From: Siphonodentalium dalli
Lineage: Eukaryota; Mollusca; Scaphopoda; Gadilida; Siphonodentaliidae
Length of the DNA: 64,000 nucleotides
Reading direction: 5' to 3'
Assembly: GCA_032622095.1 (NCBI GenBank)
Contig: CP136061.1
Coordinates: 255,389,582-255,453,581, forward strand
The notes beneath the pieces were generated by a model. It did no database searches. It had not been told where the DNA came from and saw nothing but the letters and a program-made list of their open reading frames with translations. Shown here piece after piece: positions 45,299 through 55,369 of this stretch. Within the stretch, counting starts at the first letter, position 1. The number at the start of each line of letters is the position of its first letter. A program made the translations under genes and the position numbers.

Positions 45299-46331
45299 TC
45301 GGGAAGTTTGTTCCACTGAACTACAACAACAAAATTAAAGTTTTGCTAATTTTCGATTCACCTCTCGACGTTCCTTGCCAATTGTACACTTAGTTCTCAA
45401 ACGTAGTGTACACATGTTGCAATAGTCTTTTAGGGAAGTGGCTATATGATTTCGAATGATGTATACTATGTATTGTTTGATTGCGTAAAACGCGAGAAAA
45501 GTAAGAGTATATATCTCTGTTCCTCATTCCTGTACTCGGAAAAAAATCGGGAAGTTTGTTCCACTGAACTACAACTGAAAAAAGTTTTGCTAATTTCAGA
45601 TGCACCGCTCGACGTTCCTTGCCAATTATGTTGCAATATTAATGAAGGGGAGAGGTTATGCTTTCGAATTATGTATAAAAATTCTTGTCGCATTGCGTAA
45701 AATGCGAGAAAATTGAGCTTACATATCTGTTCCTCATTCCTGTTACTCTGAAATGTTTTCGTTTTGATAATTTCCGATTCACCGCTCAACGTTCCTGGCC
45801 AATTATACGCTTAGTTCCCCAACATGTAGTGTTTAATAAAGGGGAGAGGCTATGCTTTCGAATGATGTATAACATGTATTGTTTCATTGCGTAATATGCG
45901 AGAAAATTAAGTTTACATGTATATCTTTGTTCCTCAATCCTCGGAAAAATTACGTTTTTGCTAATTTTCGATTCACCGCCCGACGTTCTTGGCCAATTAT
46001 ACGCTTAGTTCTCAAAAGTAGTGTTTAAATGTTGCAATATTAATTAAGGGGGAGGCTGTGCTTTCGAATGATTTATAACATGTATTGTTTCATTGCGTAA
46101 AATGCGAGAAAACTAAGTTTATATCTGTGTTCCTCATTCTTGTTACTCGGAAAAATTTACGTTTTTGCTAATTTCCGATTCACAGCTCGACGTTCCTTGC
46201 CAATTATACGCTTAGTTCTCAAAAGTAGTGTTTTTATGTTGCAATATTGATGAAGGGGAGAGGCTATGCTTTCGAATGATGTATAACAATACATATTATA
46301 CATCATTCGAAAGCATTGCCTCTCCCCTTCA
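45299..46331 (+). repeat. Tandem array of a ~180-240 bp unit, plus orientation
   Basis: Five units containing TGCTAATTTTCGATTCACCG, CTCGACGTTCCTTGCCAATT, ATACGCTTAGTTCTCAAAAG, GAAGGGGAGAGGCTATGCTT, TCGAATGATGTATAACATGT, GCGTAAAATGCGAGAAAA and TTCCTCATTCCTGTTACTCG. Unit length varies through indels. The same unit in reverse orientation forms the array at 55370-56340. Confidence 0.9.
46251..46331. repeat. 81 bp palindrome at array end
   Basis: TGAAGGGGAGAGGC, ATGCTTTCGAATGATGTATA is followed after a short loop by TATACATCATTCGAAAGCAT, GCCTCTCCCCTTCA. The last plus-strand unit of the array turns back on itself here. Confidence 0.92.
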
Positions 46332-46779
46332 TAGGTACTGCATGATCGGTAAGTGATTATATGTTGATAACTTGCCAAGTCATTTGGAGGAATATTATTA
46401 ATTTTAAAGGTTTTAACAAATTGCGAAATGTGTTTTGTACTACATGTACCGCCAATAACAAGGGAGATCGTTTACTCATACAAATCTACGTCAAACTTTC
46501 TGCATTGCAATAAAGGAACTATTTCAATTTTGCGTTATTGAATGCTATGTACGAGCTAATGTGTTTGAAAATAATGAATGATTAAGGGAAAGCGTTTTTT
46601 CTATGTTTACAGTGTTAACCCTTTTACTACTGCCACTACTGCCAGTGCTGGACCATCATGGGGATTCGTGCCCATGTGGCAGTGGCAAACTGGCATAATG
46701 GTATTATATCAGTTGTAATTGTAGTTTATACAGAAATGTATGTTGATGTTAATACACAGTCATTTGAGTAAATCAATTC
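46332..46779. other. Intergenic, no gene recognised
   Basis: TTAACCCTTTTACTACTGCC at 46616 and local inverted words (GCCACTACTGCCAGTG, GTGGCAGTGGCAAACTGGC) at 46628-46693 are the only structure noticed. Confidence 0.45.
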
Positions 46780-46908
46780 CAGTAATGCTAATTACCTGAA
46801 CACATATATGAAAATGAAAGCAAAACATTTTCTCCAAGTTCAGACTGGTGTGTTTTACCAACCATATATTCAATCTCCACCATTGGAGGCAATAAAGATA
46901 TATATATG
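46780..46908 (+). mobile_element. LINE 3' end fragment with terminal hairpin
   Basis: Ends TCTCCACCATTGGAGGC, AATAAAG, ATATATATAT, the same terminal stem and tail as the LINE at 27296-28474. Upstream text is not coding, so only the extreme 3' end was inserted or survives. Confidence 0.7.
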
Positions 46909-48235
46909 TCATTCTTGTTACTGTATTTACACAGTCCATACTCTTAAAAAGAACATATAGAAAAACCCAAATTATTAAACCATTAAGCCAATACTGGAAT
47001 TTGCATTACTCAAAACCAAATCTTACATAGTTGGAAATTTTATTAGACCAAATCCTATATAGTTGGAAATTTTATGGTCTCACCCCCCCCCCCCCCGCCC
47101 AGATGGAACCCCCTAGGAACGTCCCTGGGAACACAGTGAAAACATCTGGTCTGCAAATAGGTTCATATTGAACCTAAATATTAATATGTATTTGATTCTG
47201 AAATAGTTCCACAGTGAGCTTATTTTAATTTCTGTTTTATTTATTTATTTAATTAAATTAAAAAAAAATCTAAATTTGGAAAAACTAACGCCGTTAGAAC
47301 CTCCGCCATGGTAGCCCGAGTCACCACACTAAATTTGGTTGAAATCGCTCTTGGGGTCTGGAAGAAATATTCGAACATAAATGTACAGACGGATAGACAG
47401 ACAGATCCCACTCTTTTATATAAATTTGTATATAGATGTGCAGGATGGATTGTACGGAGGGCTAGTGTGATAAAAAATATCAGTTCTAATCTTAGCAAAG
47501 GTGTCTATTCTGCTCAAAAATCGATCGCTTTCTATTCAATAAATATGTGGCGCCTGATGGATCGAGGCACGTGCAGCTGCGCGGTTGTGATACAACCCAC
47601 TTTAGTCCCAACTTTTAAATAAATAATATGGTTAATGAATGCATTGGGTAGATACAAATGTAATGAAAGGTTATAATAATCTGGTTGTTGAAGCCAGAAT
47701 GCAGGATTAAGCTAGTACACATTCGCATTAAGGCGATTTTGGTGTCAAAATATCCTCAAACAGGAAAGGAACACGGAACAGCGCATTATCAAACATAAGA
47801 TTTTCGTCGCTCTACAATCCGCATCTATTGTTGTACATGTATCTAACATGTTCAGAAAACGTTGAACATAAGACACACTCCAAGGTGTCCACCCTTCAGT
47901 TATGAAATTCACGTTTATATACTTTCAAAATCTTCTGCAGAACCCGTAATAATGAACAATCCGGTTTCCTGCCATTATTATTTTATTGAAACAAGACATA
48001 TATGTATGTTTAAGTCGTGAAATTGCAGTCAATGGTCAATTTCGTAATTTGCATACAACTAAATTTCATTACCGCCACGAAGTGGGCGGACACTGGTGTA
48101 CAGATTTGTATAGGCTCATGGTCGTAAGGAGGAATGTATTCTTGTTTCGTACTAGAGCATAAATCGTACCGATAATTACGATAGTACGACAAAGATTAGC
48201 ACATGTGTTTACGTCACCGTGTGTAATTGTGGGGA
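46909..48235. other. Intergenic with C-run and repeat-like patch
   Basis: A run of about 14 C lies at 47084-47097. At 47390-47405, CAGACGGATAGACAGACAGA is a short simple repeat. AATCTTACATAGTTGGAAATT and AATCCTATATAGTTGGAAATT are doubled at 47020-47075. The plus frame at 47308-47622 has no recognised domain. Confidence 0.5.
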
Positions 48236-49020
48236 CATGTTTCTATTATGAAGATTTGCTATCCCGAAGGTCCGCTATTCCGAAGGTTTTCTATTCCGAA
48301 GGTTTTTGTTATTTTTAGGTTAATTCTATATTCTAAAGTATTGAGACTAATTTGAGAGGGTTCATTTTCACAAAGATTCTTTTTATGGAGTGTGCGCTCA
48401 CACCCGAACTGATCCTGCGCGCACGCCGATACAGATACAGGAGGAAATAACTTAACTTAGAACATTAAATGTGATTTTGTTTTGTTTTCGCGGGTTTTCT
48501 TGAGATTTAATGTCATTACGTGGGCCCATACCGTTGAATTCTTGGCATATAATATGAATGTTGTGGTATATATGGACCCTCCCGCATTGGGACATGACCC
48601 AGGTACAGTTGACTTAAGTGATGTTCTGTGTGGGCTCCAATTTGGAGTTCAATATTTTAAGGGCCAAGTTTAGAATTTTATGGGTCCATAGCTTTGAACT
48701 CTGGGCATATAATATGAATATTGGGGGGGGGGGCATGTCTCTATTCCGAAGGTTCACTATCCCGAATGTCCACTATTCCGAAATTTCTCTGAATGTTCGC
48801 TATTCCGAAGGTTCACCAATCCGAAGGTTCGTTATTCCGAAGGTTCTGTGTTCCGAAGATTTTTGTTATTTTAAGGTTAATTCTATATTCTAATGTAATG
48901 AGAGGGTTCATTATCACGAAGATTCTTTTTATGAAGGAAATAACTTAAAACATTAAATGTGATTTTGTTTTGTTTTCGCGGGTTTTCTTGAGTTTAATGT
49001 CATTACGTATGACCTTATTT
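48236..49020. repeat. TTCCGAAGG minisatellite plus ~170 bp direct duplication
   Basis: CGCTATTCCGAAGGTT-type words (about 18 bp) occur at 48262-48302 and in more copies at 48748-48862. Each cluster is followed by the same block: TTTTTGTTATTTT, AGGTTAATTCTATATTCTAA, GAGGGTTCATT, AAGATTCTTTTTATG, ACATTAAATGTGATTTTGTT, TTCGCGGGTTTTCTTGAG. The blocks span 48298-48523 and 48861-49008 in the same orientation. A poly-G run of ten lies at 48723-48732 between them. Confidence 0.9.
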
Positions 49021-49469
49021 CTCATTACATATTCACGCCAAGCACCCCACACAATTGCTATGTTTCCATGCGATTTAATGTGATTACGTGTGACCTAATA
49101 TCTCAATAATCTGAGGCAAGAGTACGCCTGCTAAAGGCGAATTATAACAGTTGGGGCTATAACGCTCAATGAATACTGGAGGCTATAACAAACTGCGCAG
49201 CAGAATATCGCTGAATGGACGAGTATGAGATGAGCCTAACTGCAATTGTGACTTTGTTTAAAGGCCCACTTAACTTTTGAGTCATTCATTTTTTTATAGT
49301 ATATACGGTTTTAATAACAATTTATGCCATAAAATTTGAATAAAATACTATAATTCATCACCATTTGAAACGCAGAATACTTCTATCTCCTAGTTTGAAA
49401 CACCTTTAAAATACAGCGTCGTATATCTAGCAATTAGCAACCAACATGTCCTCCTCGGCTTTTCATAGA
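49021..49469. other. Intergenic, no gene recognised
   Basis: GTCATTACGTATGACC and GTGATTACGTGTGACC (49003 and 49080) continue the local duplications. No coding signal. Confidence 0.5.
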
Positions 49470-50036
49470 TTTCAACGTAATTTGATACTTATGGGTATTT
49501 ATGTCCGGGAAGTGTTTTGGACGGGTCAAATCGTGACCCCGACTTGACCTTGACCTTTAAAACTGTCAATGCAAAGTAAATTTGGGTAAAACGGACAAAT
49601 TTCGGCGAAATTTTATACCTAGGGATACTTTTGTCCGGGGAAAGTTTTGAACGGGTCAAATCGTGACCTCGGCCTGACCTTGACCTTCAATGTGGTCAAT
49701 CAACGGTCAAATCGGACAAAACGGATGGATTTCGACGAAATTTGATACCTATGGGTACTTTTGTCGGGGGAGTGTTTTGGACGGGTCAAATCATGACTCC
49801 GACCTTACCTTGACCTTCAAAATTGTTCAATAAAGGTCAAGTGGGGTAAAACGGACGGATTTCGACGAAATTTGATACCTAGGGGTACTTTTCTCCGGGT
49901 GGGGGTGTTTTGGACTGGTCAAATCATGACCCTGACCTGACCTTGACTTTCGAAATAGTCAATTGAAGGTCAAATCGCGCCTTTCACCGGAAATCAGATG
50001 GGAAACAGCCCGGGCGAAGTCGGGCCCATCAGCTTG
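49470..50036 (+). mobile_element. Helitron remnant (3' part)
   Basis: Four to five modules of about 120 bp with TTTCGACGAAATTTGATACC, TAGGGGTACTTTTGTCCG, TTTTGGACGGGTCAAATC and GACCTTGACCTTCAA. It then ends GCCCGGGCGAAGTCGGGCCC, ATCAG, CTTG. The hairpin (CCCG/CGGG) and its distance to the end match H5 and H6, but the terminal CTAG has become CTTG. The 5' TC end was not found. Confidence 0.78.
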
Positions 50037-50470
50037 TGTAATAAAGAAGACAGTTTGAAGAAAGTAACGTATGACACGAGAAACAGGAATACTTGAAATA
50101 TGGAAGTATGCAAATTTCCCGCATCAAATTTGAAAGCTAGTTTATAGAATAATTGTATTATAATTTATATTTATGGCTAATAATATGATATTGGTGGCGT
50201 TACCATTTCTGACTATGGTTTTCTTGTTCTTTCATTATAGCAGGTTATTATTTGCGGCATATTGTTCGTATATCTTTCATTTCGTTATGGACAACTGTAC
50301 CGCGATCATACCCGCCATTCGCCTATATCCTCGCGATAACGATTCACATCTGTAACTGTAAGTTACTCCGAATATTTGATACTCGAATTAGAAACCCATT
50401 AAAGCCCCCTCCCAAATGCAGCCCCCTGACCCCCCCCCCCCCTCTAAATCCACTCCTGAGTTATACCAAA
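50037..50470. other. Intergenic, no gene recognised
   Basis: The plus frame at 50252-50647 is interrupted by low-complexity CCCCCC text and runs into MITE sequence, so it is not accepted. Confidence 0.5.
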
Positions 50471-50744
50471 GTGGACAAAAAGCACGTGGTCAAACGGGCG
50501 AAGATGCGGTTGAAGATGGATAACCACTTGATTTTAGAGTTATCCATCTTCATCAGCTCCTTCGTCCGTTTGACCACTTGCTTCTGGTCCACAAACAATA
50601 GAAATAGCAAACTTCAAAAATCGATATCTAATGACCCTGAGCTTTGATTGGTGGGTTTCTCGACTCGAATCAAATGTTTTTTTTTACCCCCGAAGCCAAA
50701 GAAATAGTAATTTAGGAGCGTCTGGTCCGATTGAGTAGCTTTAA
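50471..50744 (-). mobile_element. TTAA MITE family A, copy 4 (rearranged)
   Basis: The right end (CCGATTGAGTAGCTTTAA) and the adjoining AGCTTTGATTGGTGGGTTTC and ACCCCCGAAGCCAAAG blocks are family A. The expected left half is absent. Instead, 50472-50582 is an inverted duplication: GTGGTCAAACGGGCGAAGAT, GAAGATGGATAAC faces GTTATCCATCTTCATC, CGTCCGTTTGACCAC. Confidence 0.8.
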
Positions 50745-50894
50745 CCCTTTACCCAACAAACCGGCCAAAACCGGCCAAATAAAGCTTCAACAGCCTAAAA
50801 TATCTTCGGTCTGTCTCAATAGAACCATACAAATATGGATATCATTGGAACCGACTCCTTGACCACATTGTGATAGTTACAGTTATGCCCTGTG

Positions 50895-50961
50895 CCAATG
50901 CATTCTCTTATATATGCGAGTCGACCATAGGTCGCCTCGCATATATAAGAGAATGCATTGG
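50895..50961. repeat. 67 bp palindrome, copy 9
   Basis: CCCTGTG outside, GTCGAC in the outer half, GGTCGCC in the inner half; no visible change from consensus. Confidence 0.95.
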
Positions 50962-51042
50962 CCTAAACAAAATCTGTTTTTAACACTTTTTACCATTTTT
51001 TCTTACATTCTTTAACAATTTTATAATTTTTAATGTGTTAAG

Positions 51043-51109
51043 CCAATGCATTCTCTTATATATGCGAGGCGACCTATGGTCGACTCGCATATATAAGAGA
51101 ATGCATTGG
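51043..51109. repeat. 67 bp palindrome, copy 10
   Basis: Opposite orientation to copy 9, ending TTGGCACAGGGCC; no visible change from consensus. Confidence 0.95.
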
Positions 51110-51329
51110 CACAGGGCCGTTCTGTTGGGTAAAGGGTTAAGCAACTTACAAAGTACCAATCCACAGCCATAAGGTATATGCTCTGAAAGGAATCTTGCCA
51201 CAGCAATGTTTCAGTTGTTTTTAATTTTTCGCACAGAGATGAGATGAACGCTCTAGTTTGTCAAGGCATATTATAATATCAAGTGTCGAGTAATCGGCCG
51301 AACAATCACACTAAAACATCCGACGAGGG

Positions 51330-51645
51330 CATTATATCAGTGAGTGTGGCGCATCTCTCCCTGTGAAGCATCAAGGCAGCTCATTATATCAGTGAGTGTG
51401 GCGCATCTCTCCCTGTGTAGCATCAAGGCAGCTCATTATATCAGTGAGTGTGGCTCATCTCTCCCTGTGAAGCATCAAGGCAGCTCATTATATCAGTGAG
51501 TGTGGCGCATCTCTCCCTGTGAAGCATCAAGGCAGCTCATTATATCAGTGAGTGTGACGCATCTCTCCCTGTGAAGCATCAAGGCAGCTCATTATATCAG
51601 TGAGTGTGGCGCATCTCTCCCTGTGAAGCATCAAGGCAGCTCATT
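51330..51645. repeat. 52 bp minisatellite, six copies
   Basis: The unit contains ATTATATCAGTGAGTGTGGC, GCATCTCTCCCTGTG and AAGCATCAAGGCAGCTC. Copies are almost identical, with single changes (GGCTCATC, GACGCATC, GTGTAGCATC), which indicates recent expansion. Confidence 0.96.
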
Positions 51646-53331
51646 TCAGAAATGCATTGAGGATTCACCGAATGAGCGTGGCGAAAATGAAAACCAAAAG
51701 TTACCAAATGGATAAGATAAAATGATATACAGACTATAGGCTAACCGGGGGCCACTGCTTGTAAATATGTATTTGTATTGTATATATGTAAATATCTTTT
51801 GTTCATGTACTAAAGCACTTATGTTCTGTGTTTAATTGCAGCTAAGACATAACAAAATCTTATCAAACGGTCAAACGCTCTACCATAAGGCATATAGTAA
51901 TAAGGGACTCTATTTATTGTGCCATGTTAAAGTAAGAAATTACAGTTCAATGTGGGCAATACGTCCGACGTTCTCGTGTCATCGGTGATTGTTTATACAT
52001 GTACATAACACAATCACAGTTCGTGGACGCGATCTGAGATTCTTTGGTGACACTCCACAGTTTCGAGTGATCAGTAGGGGTAAATTTCTTAGAATAGAGT
52101 ACCAGTGTTTTATGTCACCATGTGTGTGGCATGTTTATCGAGAGAAGGTTAGTTATGAATTTGTGGATTTTTGGAGGATGTCTTTGAGTTTTGAAAAATA
52201 TTGTTTCAGGTGACCTTGCCCCACCAGTATCAAGTAGTAGCGATTTCTGCGAAACAGTGGCTCTAGACATCAGCGTGACTTTTAAAATTTGTCATCTGCA
52301 TGAAAAATATTTTTTTTAGAAATTACATTGGAGAGAAGTTTGAAATGTTTTGATATTATTGTGAGGAAACAGTGTTCTTCCAGATAACATAGGCGGCTAT
52401 ACTCTGGAATATCTTGTTTTTGTGTCCCACGGGCCTGAAAATCGCTTATTTTGGCAATTTTTGCATCAGAATTTCATTTTTCAGGCACACAATCAAGGGG
52501 CATAACTCTTGCTACCCCCATTGAAATGACAATTCTCTATCAAAATATTTAAGCATATATAGTATGTGCTCAACCCAGGCATATATACATTGTATATATA
52601 TGTGTTGTGGGATCACATTTCAGTTATTTTTCAATGAATTGATGCCCCCCTTATTTTTGCACCAATCCCTGCATAAACTGTGGAGTGTCACATTTGGGTC
52701 ATGTTCGGCCAGTGCATGTACATATAACGAAATACGAGGAGCGTTCATTGTGGATGTATAATTGCATTACCAACAAGACACACCCAGCTATGATGGTATC
52801 GTGAATGGAATATCACTTTTACTGGGAGTGGCAGAAGTGAACTCACCGAATGAAGTCAATTTAGCAGATTTAATGACAGAATTATAACTAATGCAACAGA
52901 CTAAATAACTTCATATCGCAAGGTTATAATGCAGTTTATGAGGACATCAAAGACAGACACGACTATATGCGAAAGCTAATTAATGTGTACATAGATGATA
53001 CACCCATGATTAGTGTGATTAATTGGAAATGATAATACGGAGCACTGAACTATTTGCACCATTGATGTGTGGGTGTATCCATTTACATCTTTGATTAAAA
53101 ATGAAAAAATGAAAAAATAGACTTAAAAAATAAATAGACAAACTAAGGCCCATAACTCTCGTATAAAAGATTGGATGAACTTGGTTTTCTAACTCGAGCT
53201 AGATGATGTTGCAACAGACCCATATGCCAAATGCCAAATATAAATTAAATCGGTTGACATGTGTTTGAGTTATCGCGCTAACGATATCACGCCCGCCCGC
53301 CCGGTGGATGACCGATAGCCCGCTCTCACAT
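51646..53331. other. Intergenic with molluscan repeat phrases
   Basis: AAGGGGCATAACTCTTG at 52495 and AAGGCCCATAACTCTCG at 53144 are variants of a phrase common in molluscan genomes. At 53265-53302, GAGTTATCGCGCTAACGATA then CGCCCGCCCGCCCGG belongs to the same kind of dispersed sequence. No gene recognised; plus frames at 51989-52213 and 52564-52761 lack motifs. Confidence 0.5.
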
Positions 53332-53332
53332 G

Positions 53333-53789
53333 GAATCAGGGAGCTAAATGTGTTCTCGAGTCGGGGAACGAGTACACCGTGGAATGCCAAAGGTGAAGGT
53401 AACTGAAGAATGACCTTCACCTGATACATGCGACACGTTATTAAAGGATGACATCGCGTTTATTTTATTTGTACATCATATCTAAATAACTTAAACTGGT
53501 GAATGAATGGGGGAATGGATTTTTGTGAGCGGGAAATTTATTTAACTAGCTGCTGTAGTACTGGATTTTTCCAGATCAAATTTGGCTGTGGGATAGCCCT
53601 GTCGTACACTTGGGGATTTATTTTAAAAAGTAAACACATGACCTATGATTTTTCTAGCATTTTCGTGATCAACTGGTGTCAATCTAGCCGGGTAAACATC
53701 ACTGATATGGCCTGCAGGCTTCAATTCAGTGAATTTGGCCGATACGTTAACACTGTCGCCTATGGGAAACCATTTAGTTCCGTGATTCC
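53333..53789. repeat. 456 bp direct duplication, left copy
   Basis: Begins GGAATCAGGGAGCTAAATGT and ends TTAGTTCCGTGATTCC. Nearly identical to 54689-55145, with a handful of substitutions. The outermost 7 bp (GGAATCA / TGATTCC) are inverted repeats. Contains a short conserved minus-strand frame described separately. Confidence 0.93.
53623..53788 (-). CDS. Candidate terminal coding segment, copy 1 (weak)
   Basis: Read on the minus strand: after TTTCTTATAG, a plausible splice acceptor, an open frame includes KWFPIGDSVNVSAKF, ELKPAGHISDVYPARL and TPVDHENARKIIGHVF, and ends at TAA with AATAAA directly downstream. The composition looks protein-like and the frame is kept in both copies of the duplication. 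The family is not recognised and 55 codons can stay open by chance. Alternatives are a retro-copied 3' exon or a mobile-element fragment. Confidence 0.3.
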
Positions 53790-54688
53790 TATAAGAAAAA
53801 TTTGAATTTTACGAAATTTCACGTTTCGCCATGATAAGTTGTTAATTTCATATTTTCTTATTTTCAAATGATAATGCCCACATTTTGGACAGATTTAAAG
53901 AAGAAACGCATGGATTCGCCTGTAGATAGTAAAGAAAGTGATAAATCTGGGAGTTTTGCATGGACATCGGGTACCATTAGGGGGTCAGAGGGTCTAAAGT
54001 CCCCCTCCCCACAATTTTGAGGAGTGTTAGCCCCCCCCCCCCATTGGGAAAAGGTGGCAGTTGACATAATTAAGCTTCCGGCACAGAGTAGCCTTATTGG
54101 GGATCGTAGCCCCACCCCAAGTGGGGGGGGGGTGATGGCATCACCACTAGAGTTACTGTCGTGCAATACTGTCATGGCAGGTTTGTTAAACAGACATTAT
54201 GCCCTGTCATCTGGTAAAATTTCATGCCCGAGGCTTTGTCTGATGTTGTATCATTATGTTTAGATATTTCAATTGACTTATGGTTGCTTTATATTGCTAT
54301 TAAAGTATTTTTAATTTAAATTTTCTGTTAATTTTGGTAAATCTTTATTATAATCTTCATTAAAATTGCCAAATTCTGCACGAAAAGGGTTAAAATTGGA
54401 CAAGATATCCCTCTCAAAATGTATATTAACATTTCCTCTTCAATTTAGTAATATTATGGTATATAAGGGCATACTTCAGTTATACGAGATGCATAAGCTA
54501 GTAAAATTGAAAAAAAAATCTAAATTTTTTGGCTTTATTTTGATGATTGACACAAATTTTCAGGATGCCTCATATTGAAAAAATAAACCACTACTGCCCG
54601 ATATAATCCTTTTTTGGTTTCAGTAAGGTCTATATTTGGATAAAATATTATAAGAAACGCTGTGTTTTACACATATACATATATATAG
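53790..54688. other. Sequence between the two direct copies
   Basis: About 900 bp, AT-rich with G/C runs (CCCCCCCCCCATTGGG at 54032, GTGGGGGGGGGGTGATG at 54121) that make 54000-54135 partly self-complementary (TAGCCCCACCCC, GGATCGTAGC). No gag, pol or other retroelement protein is visible. Confidence 0.55.
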
Positions 54689-55145
54689 GAATCAGGGAGC
54701 TAAATGTGTTCTCGAGTCGGGGAACGAGTACACCGTGGAATGCTAAAGGTGAAGGTAACTGAAGAATGACCTTCAACTGATACATGCGACACGTTATTAA
54801 AGGATGACATCGCGTTTATTTTATTTGTACATCATATCTAAATAACTTAAACTGGTGAATGAATGGGGGAATGGATTTTTGTGAGCGGGAAATTTATTCA
54901 ACTAGCTGCTGTAGTTCTGGATTTTTCCAGATCAAATTTGGCTGTGGGATAGCCCTGTCGTACACTTGGGGATTTATTTTAAAAAGTAAACACATGACCT
55001 ATGATTTTTCTACCATTTTCGTGATCAACTGGTGTCAATCTAGCCGGGTAAACATCACTGATATGGCCTGCAGGCTTCAATTCAGTGAATTTGGCCGAAA
55101 CGTTAACACTGTCGCCTATGGGAAACCATTTAGTTCCGTGATTCC
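54689..55145. repeat. 456 bp direct duplication, right copy
   Basis: Same boundaries as the left copy, 1356 bp downstream. Differences seen include CACCTGATAC/CAACTGATAC, GTAGTACTGG/GTAGTTCTGG, TCTAGCATT/TCTACCATT and GATACGTT/GAAACGTT. Confidence 0.93.
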
Positions 55146-55203
55146 ACAGCATCGCTCGCCCACCTACAAAGTACAAAAAACTCGACCAACAAGTACCCCG
55201 CAA
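54979..55203 (-). CDS. Candidate terminal coding segment, copy 2 (weak)
   Basis: The frame corresponds to that of copy 1 but continues about 19 codons beyond the duplication edge to an ATG at 55203. Relative to copy 1, one difference is silent (Val, GTA to GTT) and one changes Ala to Gly (ENAR to ENGR). No domain recognised. Confidence 0.3.
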   Translation of the reverse strand: MRGTCWSSFLYFVGGRAMLWNHGTKWFPIGDSVNVSAKFTELKPAGHISDVYPARLTPVDHENGRKIIGHVFTF

Positions 55204-55369
55204 ATATTATCCCACCATATTCCAACGATCATTGAAATCTGACTTATTATGACTGGAATAGAGAGTTCTAACGTTGTTACGAGTGGATGGAACCTATAGA
55301 AAACACGGGTTGAGATTGGGCCAATACTATCAAACTTCGATATTATGTACATGTAAAATTACTAACTAA
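55146..55369. other. Short unique spacer
   Basis: No feature supported between the duplication and the inverted array. Confidence 0.5.

Larger units (their letters stand above)
50741..51140. mobile_element. TTAA MITE family E with palindrome pair, copy 3
   Basis: TTAACCCTTTACCCAACA at the left and TGTTGGGTAAAGGGTTAA at the right, in opposite orientation to the 37.4 kb copy. GGCCGGTTTTGGCCGG-type sequence, GCCTAAAATATCTT and ACATTGTGATAGTTACAGTT precede palindromes at 50895-50961 and 51043-51109. 400 bp, the same length as copy 2. Its left TTAA is also the right TTAA of the family A copy next door. Confidence 0.9.

Noticed and set aside
48236-48900. Bacterial-type or spacer-bearing repeat system at the TTCCGAAGG words
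   Set aside because: Spacing and sequence are those of a decayed minisatellite, and the larger block is a plain direct duplication.
53333-55145. Complete LTR retrotransposon
   Set aside because: The direct copies lack TG...CA ends, a primer binding site and any pol or gag between them. No clear target duplication was found.
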